NCBI GenBank assembly: GCA_937941715.1
Contig: CALDGX010000149.1
Coordinates: 1 to 11,650 of the forward strand
Length of the DNA stretch: 11,650 nucleotides
Reading direction: 5' to 3'
DNA from: an uncultured Chloracidobacterium sp.
Lineage (GTDB): Bacteria > Acidobacteriota > Blastocatellia > Pyrinomonadales > Pyrinomonadaceae
The position numbers and the translations under genes are program-made. How positions within the stretch are numbered: position 1 is the stretch's first letter; each line of letters opens with the position of its first letter. Shown here piece by piece: positions 1-6,919 of the stretch. The notes beneath the pieces are model-generated. The model had not been told where the DNA came from. It saw only the letters and a program-made list of their open reading frames with translations, and ran no database searches.

Positions 1-899
1 ACTTTGCCGGGCTCGACGTCGTGCGAAATGCCGGATTTTGCTGTAAAGACGGCGTCATCGCCTATCTTTAGATGGCCGGCAATGCCGACCTGGCCGGTCA
101 GGATGACGCGTTTGCCGATATGCGACGAGCCGGCGAGGCCGGTTTGCGAACAGATCAAGGCGTCCTCGTCCACCGTACAGGAATGGCCGATCTGCACCAG
201 GTTGTCGATCTTGGCACCGCGTTTGATCCGCGTTTCGCCGACCGAGGCACAGTCGATGGCCGAATTTGCACCGATCTCGACGTCATCTTCGAGGACGACG
301 CGTCCGGTCTGCGGTATCTTGAGCCACTGCTTTTCGGGGGTTCGTGCGTACCCAAAGCCGTCCGAGCCGATCGTCGTGTTGTTGTGAACGATACAGTTTC
401 GCCCGATCTCACAGTTTTCGCGAACTGAGCTGTTTGAGTGTACTGTCGATCCTTCGCCGATGGTTACGCCGTCATAGATCGTCACATTCGGCATCAGCCG
501 GACGCCGCTCGCGATCACGCAATTTGCTCCTACCACGGCATTTGCGTGAATTTCGACATCGTTTGCCACCGTCGCGGTCGGGTCGACCACCGCGGATGCG
601 TGAACGAACGGCCGCAATTCCGGCTCAGGGAAAAACAGACGCATCGCCAGCGTATAGGCGACATACGCGTCTTTCGCCCGCATGACCGCAATGTCGGTCC
701 GGTCGATCGCGACATTTTCGTTCAAAAATATCGCTCCGGCCCGCGTGTCGGCGATCTGCGGCGTGTATTTGGGGTTCGCCAGAAATGTAACGTCTGACGC
801 TCCCGCCAGGTCGAGCCCCGCGGTCGATGTGATCTCGAGGTCGGGTGAGCCAAGTTCGATAACGGAGCCGGTCAGTTCGGCCAGTTGGACAAGTTTCAT
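1..899 (-). CDS. lpxD: LpxD, UDP-3-O-acylglucosamine N-acyltransferase (3' end off window)
   Basis: LpxD transfers a 3-hydroxyacyl chain from acyl-ACP to the 2-amino group of UDP-3-O-acyl-glucosamine, the third step of lipid A synthesis in the cytosol. I translated 299 complete codons from the ATG at 899. Residues 1-95 form the uridine-binding N-terminal domain (TFLANPKY around 38-45, then AYxAY). From about residue 100 there is a run of left-handed beta-helix hexapeptides (V/I-G-x-N/G). The family motif GSDGFGY is at 178-184, and VQIGHS at 235-240 carries the histidine that matches the catalytic base of known LpxD. The family usually has about 340 residues, so roughly 40 are missing beyond the left edge. 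AAGGAA lies 6 nt before the ATG. The gene diverges from the Uma2 gene; no other lpx gene is visible. Identification is firm. Confidence 0.96.
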   Translation of the reverse strand, partial: MKLVQLAELTGSVIELGSPDLEITSTAGLDLAGASDVTFLANPKYTPQIADTRAGAIFLNENVAIDRTDIAVMRAKDAYVAYTLAMRLFFPEPELRPFVHASAVVDPTATVANDVEIHANAVVGANCVIASGVRLMPNVTIYDGVTIGEGSTVHSNSSVRENCEIGRNCIVHNNTTIGSDGFGYARTPEKQWLKIPQTGRVVLEDDVEIGANSAIDCASVGETRIKRGAKIDNLVQIGHSCTVDEDALICSQTGLAGSSHIGKRVILTGQVGIAGHLKIGDDAVFTAKSGISHDVEPGK

Positions 900-940
900 G
901 AAAAATTCCTTGAAAGATAGATAACCGATGTGTCACACTA

Positions 941-968
941 GTTTTAGCAAACAAATCTGTCCACGCAA
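941..968 (-). promoter_or_regulatory. Possible lpxD promoter
   Basis: On the minus strand an extended -10, TGCTAAAAC, lies at 941-949. TTGCGT lies at 963-968, 16 nt upstream, as a weak -35 (TTG matches). The predicted start would give a leader of about 35 nt that contains the AAGGAA ribosome site. The same TGCTAAAA core precedes the permease operon at 10147-10155. Pattern match only. Confidence 0.35.
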
Positions 969-1034
969 AGTCCGCATATATCGCGACCTATCCCCCTGGT
1001 CATTTTGTAGTTTAATCAAGGAGTAAATAGTAGT

Positions 1035-1643
1035 ATGGATCACCCCGCAGTCGACACATCGAGCAATAAACACTTTAAGAATATGGCCAATCAGGACCGT
1101 CGTGAGATCGGTAAGACCGAGATGCTAGACGGCAAGATAATTCCCAAACCGGCAGCAAACCGCTGGCACAATATGATCACGACCAATTTTGCGATCGCTA
1201 TCGGTAGTCGGATACATCGCAGCACCTGCGAGCTTTACGCAAACGACATGCTCGTTCGCATCGGCAAAAACTCGATCTGCTATCCCGATGTTGTCGTGGT
1301 CAACGGCGGTCCGGCTTTTGGCGACGACAATGGGGAACTGCTATTGAACCCAACGGTGATCGTCGAGATATTTTCAGGAGTTTCCAAATCGACTGACCGG
1401 ACGCAAAAGCTCGAAGGCTTTCTCGCGATCCCCAAAATAAAGGAATGTTTGCTCGTCAATGAGAACGAAATGCGGATCGAGCACTATGCGCGGCAAAACG
1501 CCAAGCAGTGGATCTATCGGATATATAACGAACGCGAGGATGTCATCTCGCTAGACTCGATCAACTGTAAACTCTCGCTCGCCGAGGTCTATGCGCAGGT
1601 CAAACTCAAAGAATCGGAGTTGAGCTCAAAGGCGGTCAACTAA
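1035..1643 (+). CDS. Uma2 family endonuclease-like protein (DUF820)
   Basis: This is a 202-residue protein of the Uma2/DUF820 family. These proteins have a PD-(D/E)XK nuclease fold and are common as orphan multicopy genes in cyanobacteria, Acidobacteriota and related groups; the cellular role is not established. Visible family marks are the start-proximal LDGKIIPKPA (31-40, usually DGEIV-x-MSPAS), CYPDVVVV with Asp85, NPTVIVEIFS with Glu111, and DRTQK with Lys125, which together give the D-E-x-K catalytic set. AIPKIKECLLV at 131-141 and W159 match the usual IPSLQEYLLV/W block. The spelling is somewhat diverged (FSGVSKSTDR where LSPSTExYDR is usual), but the catalytic residues remain. AAGGAG at 1018-1023 lies 11 nt before the ATG, slightly long; an in-frame ATG at 1083 is the alternative start. 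It ends at the shared terminator. No antitoxin or transposase lies beside it. Confidence 0.88.
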   Translation: MDHPAVDTSSNKHFKNMANQDRREIGKTEMLDGKIIPKPAANRWHNMITTNFAIAIGSRIHRSTCELYANDMLVRIGKNSICYPDVVVVNGGPAFGDDNGELLLNPTVIVEIFSGVSKSTDRTQKLEGFLAIPKIKECLLVNENEMRIEHYARQNAKQWIYRIYNEREDVISLDSINCKLSLAEVYAQVKLKESELSSKAVN

Positions 1644-1658
1644 ACTCACGAAGCAATG

Positions 1659-1705
1659 AAAAAAAGAGACGCCCCGGCCAAATGCGGTCAGGGCGTCTTT
1701 TTTGG
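1659..1705. terminator. Bidirectional rho-independent terminator
   Basis: An A-tract (1659-1665) leads into AGACGCCC (1667-1674), pairing with GGGCGTCT (1691-1698), followed by a T-tract (to 1703). GGCC (1676-1679) and GGTC (1686-1689) extend the stem inward around a 6-nt loop. The A and T tracts make it work on both strands, ending Uma2 (stop at 1643) and the convergent zinc-ribbon gene (stop at 1718). Confidence 0.9.
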
Positions 1706-1717
1706 TTTAAGCTGCGG

Positions 1718-2575
1718 CTAGTTGCTGATCTTCTGCGAACGCAGCAGCCAACGGCCGTTGACCCTGACATAGGTTTCGGTCATCTTTGCCGTGTCCGGCT
1801 CCGAATATGGCGGCGATAGGGTCAGCCTGTACCTGATCACAGCCGTGTCCTGGTCGGCACTTACCAATTCAACTTTTCCGAAGGTAAACGTCCAGTCGCG
1901 CGTCTCGGTCGAATTTTTTGATTCGGCGATCACGGCTTTTTTACCGCGGACCTTTCCCGACGGATCGGTCTGTGTGAAATCGTCGGTGGTCAGATCTGCG
2001 AGCGTCGACGTGTCGCCTTTGATCGCTGACCGGATTATCCGCTTTCCGATATCGGTCAATTCGGATGTGACCGCTGCCTTGTCCACCGTCGGTTCGGCTA
2101 TTGGCGTCGGAGTTTGTTCAGGCTCAGGCGTCGATGTCGGCGTCGTTATCGCCGGTGATGGCGTCGGTAACTTTCCGTTGATATTACTATTTGCAAATAA
2201 CGGCGCATTTGCCGTCGGCGATGTGTTGGCGACAGCGACCGTTTGCTTTCCGTAACTAAAATAAAGCCAAGCTCCGACACCGCCGATCACCAGCAGGAAC
2301 ACGAACCCCAGTACAAGGATCGCCACCAAGACCTTGAGGATGCCGCTTGATGACGCGGCCGGCTGGGCCATCGGCACAAACTGCTGTGGCTGACTCATCG
2401 GCATGTACAGGATGTCTTGGGTGTCAGGCTGCACTTGAACCCGGATCGGTTCGCTGCTGCGGCGAACAAATGTCGCCTGTTCGTCAACGAGCGGTATGAG
2501 GCCTGTGCCGTCCGCAAGGCAATAGATCAGATTGTCGTCAGAGTAGGTAGTCTTGCAGAGTGGGCATTGTCGCAT
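1718..2575 (-). CDS. Zinc-ribbon / transmembrane / NTF2-like domain protein
   Basis: This is a 285-residue three-part protein of unknown function. Residues 1-25 form a short Cys motif (C4-x2-C7...C19 followed by LADGT), a small ribbon often seen at the N-terminus of acidobacterial signalling proteins; only three cysteines are visible, so a fourth ligand is unclear. One membrane segment lies at about 79-108. A Pro/Thr-rich linker (about 116-162) follows. The C-terminal domain (about 168-285) looks like a SnoaL/DUF4440-type NTF2-like fold, ending in the typical 'YVRVNGRWLLRSQ' strand. The inferred topology is a cytoplasmic ribbon and an outward-facing NTF2-like domain. I chose the ATG at 2575 (GGGGA 8 nt upstream); reading back in frame gives only a TTG at 2590, adding five residues before the Cys motif. 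It converges on Uma2 and shares its terminator. Domain calls are by pattern, not alignment. Confidence 0.85.
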   Translation of the reverse strand: MRQCPLCKTTYSDDNLIYCLADGTGLIPLVDEQATFVRRSSEPIRVQVQPDTQDILYMPMSQPQQFVPMAQPAASSSGILKVLVAILVLGFVFLLVIGGVGAWLYFSYGKQTVAVANTSPTANAPLFANSNINGKLPTPSPAITTPTSTPEPEQTPTPIAEPTVDKAAVTSELTDIGKRIIRSAIKGDTSTLADLTTDDFTQTDPSGKVRGKKAVIAESKNSTETRDWTFTFGKVELVSADQDTAVIRYRLTLSPPYSEPDTAKMTETYVRVNGRWLLRSQKISN

Positions 2576-2593
2576 AGCGTTAGTCCCCAATAT

Positions 2594-3011
2594 TCAGCAT
2601 CGACGGAAACTCGATGTAGTTTCGCCGAGGCTGATCAAGAGTGAATTGCGGTATTGATACAAGAGAATCGCGACGCAGAAATAACTCGGCCTGCTGAGGT
2701 CTTTAAAAGCGGTATGAAAACTAAGGTCTGTTGCCGCCAGGGCCGATCGCATATCGTCTCCCGAAATAATGCGAGATCTTGCGCCATTAAAATCATATTC
2801 CTGCTTATATGCAAGGTCAATTTTGTAGCGGCCGTCTCGCACAATTTGGCAAAATTAGCTCGACGTTCGGCTGATAAAAAATAGAAGTAGATTCAAAATT
2901 AGGTGCGGATACTGAAAGTTCTTCGGCTTTTGAAGCAAATTCTGAGTTCGTGGTCAGGCGTTGCAGTTGAAGATCAATCGTACCTTTTCGTGGATGTAAG
3001 GCTATTGACAA
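2594..3011 (-). pseudogene. Possible frameshifted remnant of an unknown ORF
   Basis: Two open minus-strand stretches abut in different frames. The upstream one runs from a TTG at 3011 to a stop at 2817; the downstream one is open from a GTG at 2842 to a stop at 2594. Joined near 2842 they would make a protein of about 138 residues, with the junction around 'LPNC' followed by 'RDGRYKIDLAY'. The downstream part has reasonable coding character (varied polar and hydrophobic residues, frequent C/G third positions) but no family I recognise. Neither start has a ribosome site and no ATG is available. It may equally be non-coding. Low confidence. Confidence 0.22.
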
Positions 3012-3033
3012 TGAGCCTATTAAGATCTATGTT
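3005..3033 (+). promoter_or_regulatory. Sigma70-like promoter of the secreted-protein gene
   Basis: TTGACA (3005-3010, perfect -35) is followed after exactly 17 nt by TATGTT (3028-3033, 4 of 6 matches to TATAAT). The predicted start is near 3040, giving a leader of about 40 nt to the ATG at 3079. It is the best-matching promoter in the window. Confidence 0.6.
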
Positions 3034-3078
3034 TTTCGTATGATTTGAATTAAAATCTACCTGCCGAGAGTATGAGTT

Positions 3079-3684
3079 ATGACAAAGTCCACGTTGTTTG
3101 CTTTCTGTTTCTTTGTTTTCGCTTCCGTAACTGTTTTTACGCAGACGCCAGTTCAGATTGATGTTACTTCATTAACATTCTCCCTTAGTCGTGATAGCCA
3201 GCCCGGTGCTTTTTTTAGCATGGAGGCAACAGGACTGCCGGCACCATTTTCTTCGCCGCTAACCGGTCGGGGTGAAGCTCTTTTTTACCAGTTAGAAGAA
3301 TGTACCGCCGGGAGGATCGGGGGTACCTTTAGCACAAGTTTTGGTTCGGAAACGGGTACGTCACAATTTGTGTCGGGATTTTATCCTAGTGGTACTACTG
3401 GAAATACCCGGGTCCGATTTACTTTGATCGGAACATCGTCGGACCTGGTCCTAAATCCACGCCTCAGTCAAAAAAAGAATCCGGTCACCCTGCGCGGTCA
3501 AACCACAATAATAGGTAAGATCGAGATACTCGATCAGGGCGGTGTCGTTGCGATTGATAATGATGTGAATCTGTCGGGTTCGGTTAGTTCTGAATTTTGG
3601 AATTATCGGGCATGGAGCAGTACGACTCAATCTTACCGGCGGGCTTTTGACTATAAAAGTATTTCTTTCACGTATTCGCGGTAA
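3079..3684 (+). CDS. Unrecognised secreted protein
   Basis: This is a 201-residue protein with an N-terminal signal peptide: Lys3, then a hydrophobic core at about 5-20 rich in Phe and Val, with likely cleavage near 21-24 (FTQTP; no classical AxA). The mature part is rich in Ser, Thr, Gly and short hydrophobic stretches (for example FTLIGTSSDLVL at 114-125 and IIGKIEILD at 144-152), suggesting a beta-rich fold. It has one cysteine (C75) and no lipobox. I do not recognise the family. GAGAG at 3066-3070 lies 8 nt before the ATG. It is more AT-rich than its neighbours and stops 2 nt before the end of the priA-like fragment on the other strand, which suggests it arrived with, or was left by, the same rearrangement. 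A transferred gene is plausible but not shown. Confidence 0.75.
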   Translation: MTKSTLFAFCFFVFASVTVFTQTPVQIDVTSLTFSLSRDSQPGAFFSMEATGLPAPFSSPLTGRGEALFYQLEECTAGRIGGTFSTSFGSETGTSQFVSGFYPSGTTGNTRVRFTLIGTSSDLVLNPRLSQKKNPVTLRGQTTIIGKIEILDQGGVVAIDNDVNLSGSVSSEFWNYRAWSSTTQSYRRAFDYKSISFTYSR

Positions 3685-3686
3685 TT

Positions 3687-3782
3687 TTACATCAGTCTGA
3701 CCTGATCGATCTCGACATTGATGTTCCGGAGGTCGCGGCATCGTGACTCGGTACCGGCGTCGGCCATATCGATCGTTTTCCG
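3687..3782 (-). pseudogene. Diverged duplicate of the priA 3' end (31 codons plus stop)
   Basis: Read on the minus strand in the frame ending at TAA 3687-3689, this stretch encodes the C-terminal 31 residues of a PriA. It aligns without gaps to the end of the intact PriA encoded at 4462-4554, with 20 of 31 residues identical. The shared parts include R-x-T, ESR, DLR, INVEID and the final L-M before the stop. The first 61 nt compared from the stop end (3690-3750 against 4462-4522) differ at roughly a quarter of positions, so it is not a recent copy. Upstream of about 3782 the similarity stops and the methyltransferase sequence begins. It has no start or helicase domain, so it is a remnant rather than a gene. 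Its DNA is also read in a different frame as the methyltransferase tail. Confidence 0.85.
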
Positions 3783-4408
3783 GTAACAAGAAACATCAAT
3801 CCGAAAAAGTACTCGTGTATCTCTAATATCTCAAAATCAGCGGTCAACGGTTGCCAGGGTTCGATACTTGGTGCGGGAGTCGTGTCGAACGAAAGTTTGT
3901 AGAGTGTTTTTATGATCGGGTTCAGCATCCTGCCAAATCCGACCGAGGCGAGCTTGGCTCCAAAGGCGGCGAAGCGAGCATCATCGGTCAGATGCGGGAT
4001 CAGGTTCGCCAGTTCCGCCGGCGAACCATAGACGTCAGGTGCGGCAAACATCAAGAGCCCGTCAAACCGATCATTCAACTCGGCGTCTTTTGCTGACTCG
4101 TTGACCACTTCAACATTTGTCCAGTCGTTAGCCCGGATCCTGTCATTTGCCATCTCAGCATGGAGCGGGCTGATCTCTATCCCGACCACTTTCCCGGCGG
4201 GTCCGACCGCGTCCACGAGAAACGGAAAACTTCCGCCGGGGCCGCACCCGACATCCAGCACTTTGCAGCCGATTGTAAGTAACATCGATTCGATCGCACG
4301 ACGGCGGATCGGTTTGATAAAGTAAAAATCGAAATTAGGAAAGGGTTTAGCCAATCTGACGAGCAATCGGCCGTAGAGAGGCGTCTTTTGTTGAGTTCGC
4401 TGGCTCAT
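3692..4408 (-). CDS. Class I SAM-dependent methyltransferase with altered C-terminal tail
   Basis: This is a 238-residue protein with a Rossmann-type methyltransferase core. Motif I, KVLDVGCGPGGSF, is at 49-61. The second strand, VVGIEIS, supplies the acidic residue Glu78 that usually binds the SAM ribose. FDGLLMFAAP at 115-124 fits motif IV. The substrate is unknown; no conserved aromatic or metal-binding motif gives it away. It starts 50 nt after the priA stop on the same strand, so it may be cotranscribed with priA. No clear ribosome site precedes the ATG at 4408. The natural end of the fold is probably near VTGK (208-211). The last ~25 residues (about 213-238) come from the priA-like remnant read out of frame, so the tail is probably not homologous to anything. 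Family identification is secure; function is open. Confidence 0.88.
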   Translation of the reverse strand: MSQRTQQKTPLYGRLLVRLAKPFPNFDFYFIKPIRRRAIESMLLTIGCKVLDVGCGPGGSFPFLVDAVGPAGKVVGIEISPLHAEMANDRIRANDWTNVEVVNESAKDAELNDRFDGLLMFAAPDVYGSPAELANLIPHLTDDARFAAFGAKLASVGFGRMLNPIIKTLYKLSFDTTPAPSIEPWQPLTADFEILEIHEYFFGLMFLVTGKRSIWPTPVPSHDAATSGTSMSRSIRSD

Positions 4409-4458
4409 GCCAGTTTAACGAACATTATGAGATCTTTGTTCAGACAGTTCTCTCAGGC

Positions 4459-6756
4459 CTACATTAGATTTACCGGGTCGATCTCGACGTTGATGGTCCG
4501 CAGATCGCAACCGCGGGACTCGGCGTCGGCAAGGGCGATGTCGAGGGTTTCTCTCAGTGCTCGCCGGCTGACGCCCTTGAGGATTATCTGCAGCCGAAAT
4601 TCATTTTTCAGACGCGAAAGGGAAGCGGGTGCCGGTCCGAGAACACGGGCTTGGCGCTCCGTATTGGCGGCGTCCAGCGACCGGCGCAGCATATTTGCGT
4701 TCTTTGACGCGTACGAATGGTCCCGGTGCTTGATCAAGATCAAGGCAAGCACGAAAAACGGCGGATAACCGAGACGCTTTCTAAACTTGATCTCCTCGGC
4801 GTAAAATCCTTCGTAATCCTGTTCTTTGGCATGTTTCAGGGCATAATGCTCGGGGTAATAGGTTTGGATCAACACCTTTCCCGACCGCTCGCCTCGGCCC
4901 GCACGGCCGGCGACCTGTGTGATGAGCTGAAACGTCCGCTCCGCGGAACGCATGTCCGGCAACCCCAAGCCGATATCGACCGAGATCACGCCGACCAGCG
5001 TTACGTTTGGAAAATCATGGCCCTTGGCTATCATCTGCGTCCCGACGAGCATGTCGAGGCCGCCATTGGCAAATTTGAGCAGTACGTCTTCCATCTCACC
5101 CTTATGTGCCATGGTGTCGCGGTCCACGCGTGCGATACGCATACCCGGAAACTTTCTGGTCAGCTGTTCAGCGATATTCTCGGTGCCTTCGCCGACGAAA
5201 TAAAGATATTCGCTGCTGCAGTGAGGGCACGTGTGTGGGGCTTTTTCGCGGTAGTTGCAATAATGACAGAGCAGCTTTCCGTCGCCGCGATGAAACGTAA
5301 GCGTGATGTCGCAATTCTTACACTTGAGCGTCTCGCCGCACGTTCGGCACAACACGAATTGCGAAAATCCGCGTCGATTCAGGAGAATAATGACCTGTTC
5401 GCCGCGAGAGTGAGTTTTGGCTACCGCATCCAGCAACTCGGGCGACAGAGCTACGTCCTTGCCGAAACGCTTGAAAACACTTCGCATATCGACGAGCTCC
5501 GCCGTGGCCAGGCCGCGGCCGCCGATGCGGTCGGGCAGCGGTAGATAAGTATATTTTCCGGTCTGTGCGTTGTGAAACGATTCCATCGCGGGTGTTGCCG
5601 AGCCCAGTACGGCGACCGCTCCGGCCAGATGTGCACGCATAACGCCGACATCACGGGCGTTGTAAAACGGCGATTCGTGCTGGCGATAAGATGGGTCGTG
5701 TTCCTCATCGACGATCACGAGGCCGATATCTTCGAGCGGGGCGAACACTGCCGAACGAGTGCCAATCGCAATGCGTGCGTCGCCGCGGCGTATCCTCCGC
5801 CATTCGTCATAACGCTCGCCCTGGCTCAAGTTCGAATGAAGTATCGCCACATCCGAGCCGAAAACCGCACGCAGACGTCTTGAGAAAACTGGTGTCAACG
5901 CGATCTCCGGCACCAGCATCATCGCCGAGCGGCCCGCGTCGAGCGCGTAACGCATTGCACGAATATATACCTCGGTCTTGCCGCTGCCCGTCACGCCGTG
6001 AAGCAAGAAGGCCTTGAATTTACTATCGTCAGCTATTGCACCCGTGATCTGATCGAGTGCCGCCTGTTGTTCTGCAGTCAGCGTAAGTTCTTTACGGGAT
6101 GGGAATGCCTCTCCTGCCAGCGGGTCGCGTAAGACGTCCTCGACGTATATCTCAATGACGCCGCGTTTCGCCAGTGTGTTGATCGGTGAGGCCCCGACAT
6201 CTGCCTTTTCAATTATGTCCGTAAACAGCATCTCGCCGCCGTTTGCTTTGAGCAGTTCGATAATGCGTTCCTGTGGTGCTGATATTGACTTTCCGGATCC
6301 GCTGCCGCCGTGCTCGATACTCATGCTGACAGGCTCGTTGGCACTCGGAAGGAGTCGGACCGCTTTTCGGCGCTTCGGCCTAACCTTTTCGGTGTTGATG
6401 CCTGCGGGCAGACTCGCCTTTAGCATCTCGCCCCAAAAACTGGCATAGTACTCGGCGGTCCATTTTGTCAGCTTGAGGATCTCAGGCGTGATCAGGGGTT
6501 CGTTATCCGATACATCGATTATGTTCTTGATCTTTGATTCATCAAATTCAATGTCCGCCGGCAGGTGCGCGTGCAGTTCGACCGCATAGCCGGTCATTGA
6601 ACGTTTGCCGAATGGAACTTTGAGCCGAGCTCCAAGATCGATCGAGCCGCGCATTTCCTCCGGGATCCGGTATGTGAACGAACGCCGCAGCGGTACGGGA
6701 AGCACCGCCTCGACGTACGCGGGCAGTCGTAAATCTTTTTGTTTGGAATCGGGCAT
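4459..6756 (-). CDS. priA: PriA, primosomal replication-restart helicase
   Basis: PriA is a 3'-to-5' superfamily 2 helicase that recognises stalled or broken forks and reloads the replicative helicase. The protein is full length, 765 residues from the ATG at 6756. Its parts are: N-terminal 3'-DNA-binding domain (YVEAVLPVPLRRSFTY near 14-29), winged helix, Walker A GVTGSGKT (254-261), DEEH box (350-353), GSAT motif III (385-388), eight zinc-binding cysteines in four pairs (470/473, 479/482, 497/500, 510/513), GTQMIAKGHDFP (572-583), and QVAGRAGRG (614-622). All key residues are present. The frame opens further to a TTG at 6774, but the ATG is preferred; AGGCGA sits a few nt upstream. Transcription comes from the 6757-6919 region, divergent from the 6920 gene. 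The methyltransferase follows downstream. Confidence 0.97.
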   Translation of the reverse strand: MPDSKQKDLRLPAYVEAVLPVPLRRSFTYRIPEEMRGSIDLGARLKVPFGKRSMTGYAVELHAHLPADIEFDESKIKNIIDVSDNEPLITPEILKLTKWTAEYYASFWGEMLKASLPAGINTEKVRPKRRKAVRLLPSANEPVSMSIEHGGSGSGKSISAPQERIIELLKANGGEMLFTDIIEKADVGASPINTLAKRGVIEIYVEDVLRDPLAGEAFPSRKELTLTAEQQAALDQITGAIADDSKFKAFLLHGVTGSGKTEVYIRAMRYALDAGRSAMMLVPEIALTPVFSRRLRAVFGSDVAILHSNLSQGERYDEWRRIRRGDARIAIGTRSAVFAPLEDIGLVIVDEEHDPSYRQHESPFYNARDVGVMRAHLAGAVAVLGSATPAMESFHNAQTGKYTYLPLPDRIGGRGLATAELVDMRSVFKRFGKDVALSPELLDAVAKTHSRGEQVIILLNRRGFSQFVLCRTCGETLKCKNCDITLTFHRGDGKLLCHYCNYREKAPHTCPHCSSEYLYFVGEGTENIAEQLTRKFPGMRIARVDRDTMAHKGEMEDVLLKFANGGLDMLVGTQMIAKGHDFPNVTLVGVISVDIGLGLPDMRSAERTFQLITQVAGRAGRGERSGKVLIQTYYPEHYALKHAKEQDYEGFYAEEIKFRKRLGYPPFFVLALILIKHRDHSYASKNANMLRRSLDAANTERQARVLGPAPASLSRLKNEFRLQIILKGVSRRALRETLDIALADAESRGCDLRTINVEIDPVNLM

Positions 6757-6795
6757 TATTTCGCCTGTGACCAAAATGATAACCTATCGGAACAT

Positions 6796-6868
6796 TTTGC
6801 CGAAAACCGGTGTCTAAGTCGTGTGGATTCTCAGCTATGACGAATGTCCGGCCGACATTTTCGGCAAA
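6796..6868. repeat. Perfect 11-bp inverted repeat in the divergent priA promoter region
   Basis: TTTGCCGAAAA (6796-6806) and its exact reverse complement TTTTCGGCAAA (6858-6868) are separated by 51 nt. A partial third copy, TTTTCGGC, lies at 6882-6889. The arms lie outside any convincing coding region, between divergent genes. They could be a spaced operator pair or the base of a hairpin; no known regulator site is recognised. Confidence 0.55.
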
Positions 6869-6907
6869 TATATCATTGTCTTTTTCGGCGATGCGGCCGG
6901 TCTGCGT

Positions 6908-6919
6908 TAAAATAAAAAT
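6908..6919 (+). promoter_or_regulatory. -10 element compatible with a leaderless transcript
   Basis: TAAAAT at 6908-6913 ends 6 nt before the ATG at 6920, so the usual start distance places +1 on or next to the start codon. No Shine-Dalgarno sequence is present and no good -35 is seen at 16-18 nt. This is inference from spacing. Confidence 0.4.

Larger units (their letters stand above)
2591..3078. other. 488-nt AT-richer intergenic stretch
   Basis: No intact gene is convincing here. It holds a 6-bp inverted repeat CATCGA/TCGATG (2598-2603 and 2611-2616, 7-nt loop) just upstream of the zinc-ribbon gene, a possible decayed minus-strand reading frame, and the promoter of the 3079 gene. Base composition is visibly lower in G+C than the flanking lpxD, priA and ABC genes. 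Confidence 0.6.

Noticed and set aside
2576..2590. TTG start extending the zinc-ribbon protein by five residues
   Set aside because: Related Cys-ribbon proteins begin directly with M-x-x-C-P-x-C, matching the ATG at 2575.
3745..3756. A 6-nt insertion (GGTACC) in the priA-like fragment relative to priA
   Set aside because: A gap-free alignment continues upstream to R-x-T with more shared residues, so the apparent insertion is better read as local substitutions.
4717..5544. 275-codon plus-strand open frame inside priA
   Set aside because: It is fully antisense to conserved PriA helicase and zinc-binding segments and has no recognisable motif; a shadow of high-G+C coding sequence.
6285..6311. 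GGSGSGKS in PriA matches a Walker A consensus
   Set aside because: It lies in the linker before the true helicase domain; the real P-loop is GVTGSGKT further on. Chance match in a Gly/Ser linker.
6757..6774. TTG start extending PriA by six residues
   Set aside because: The ATG at 6756 directly precedes the conserved N-terminal domain and no better ribosome site supports the TTG.
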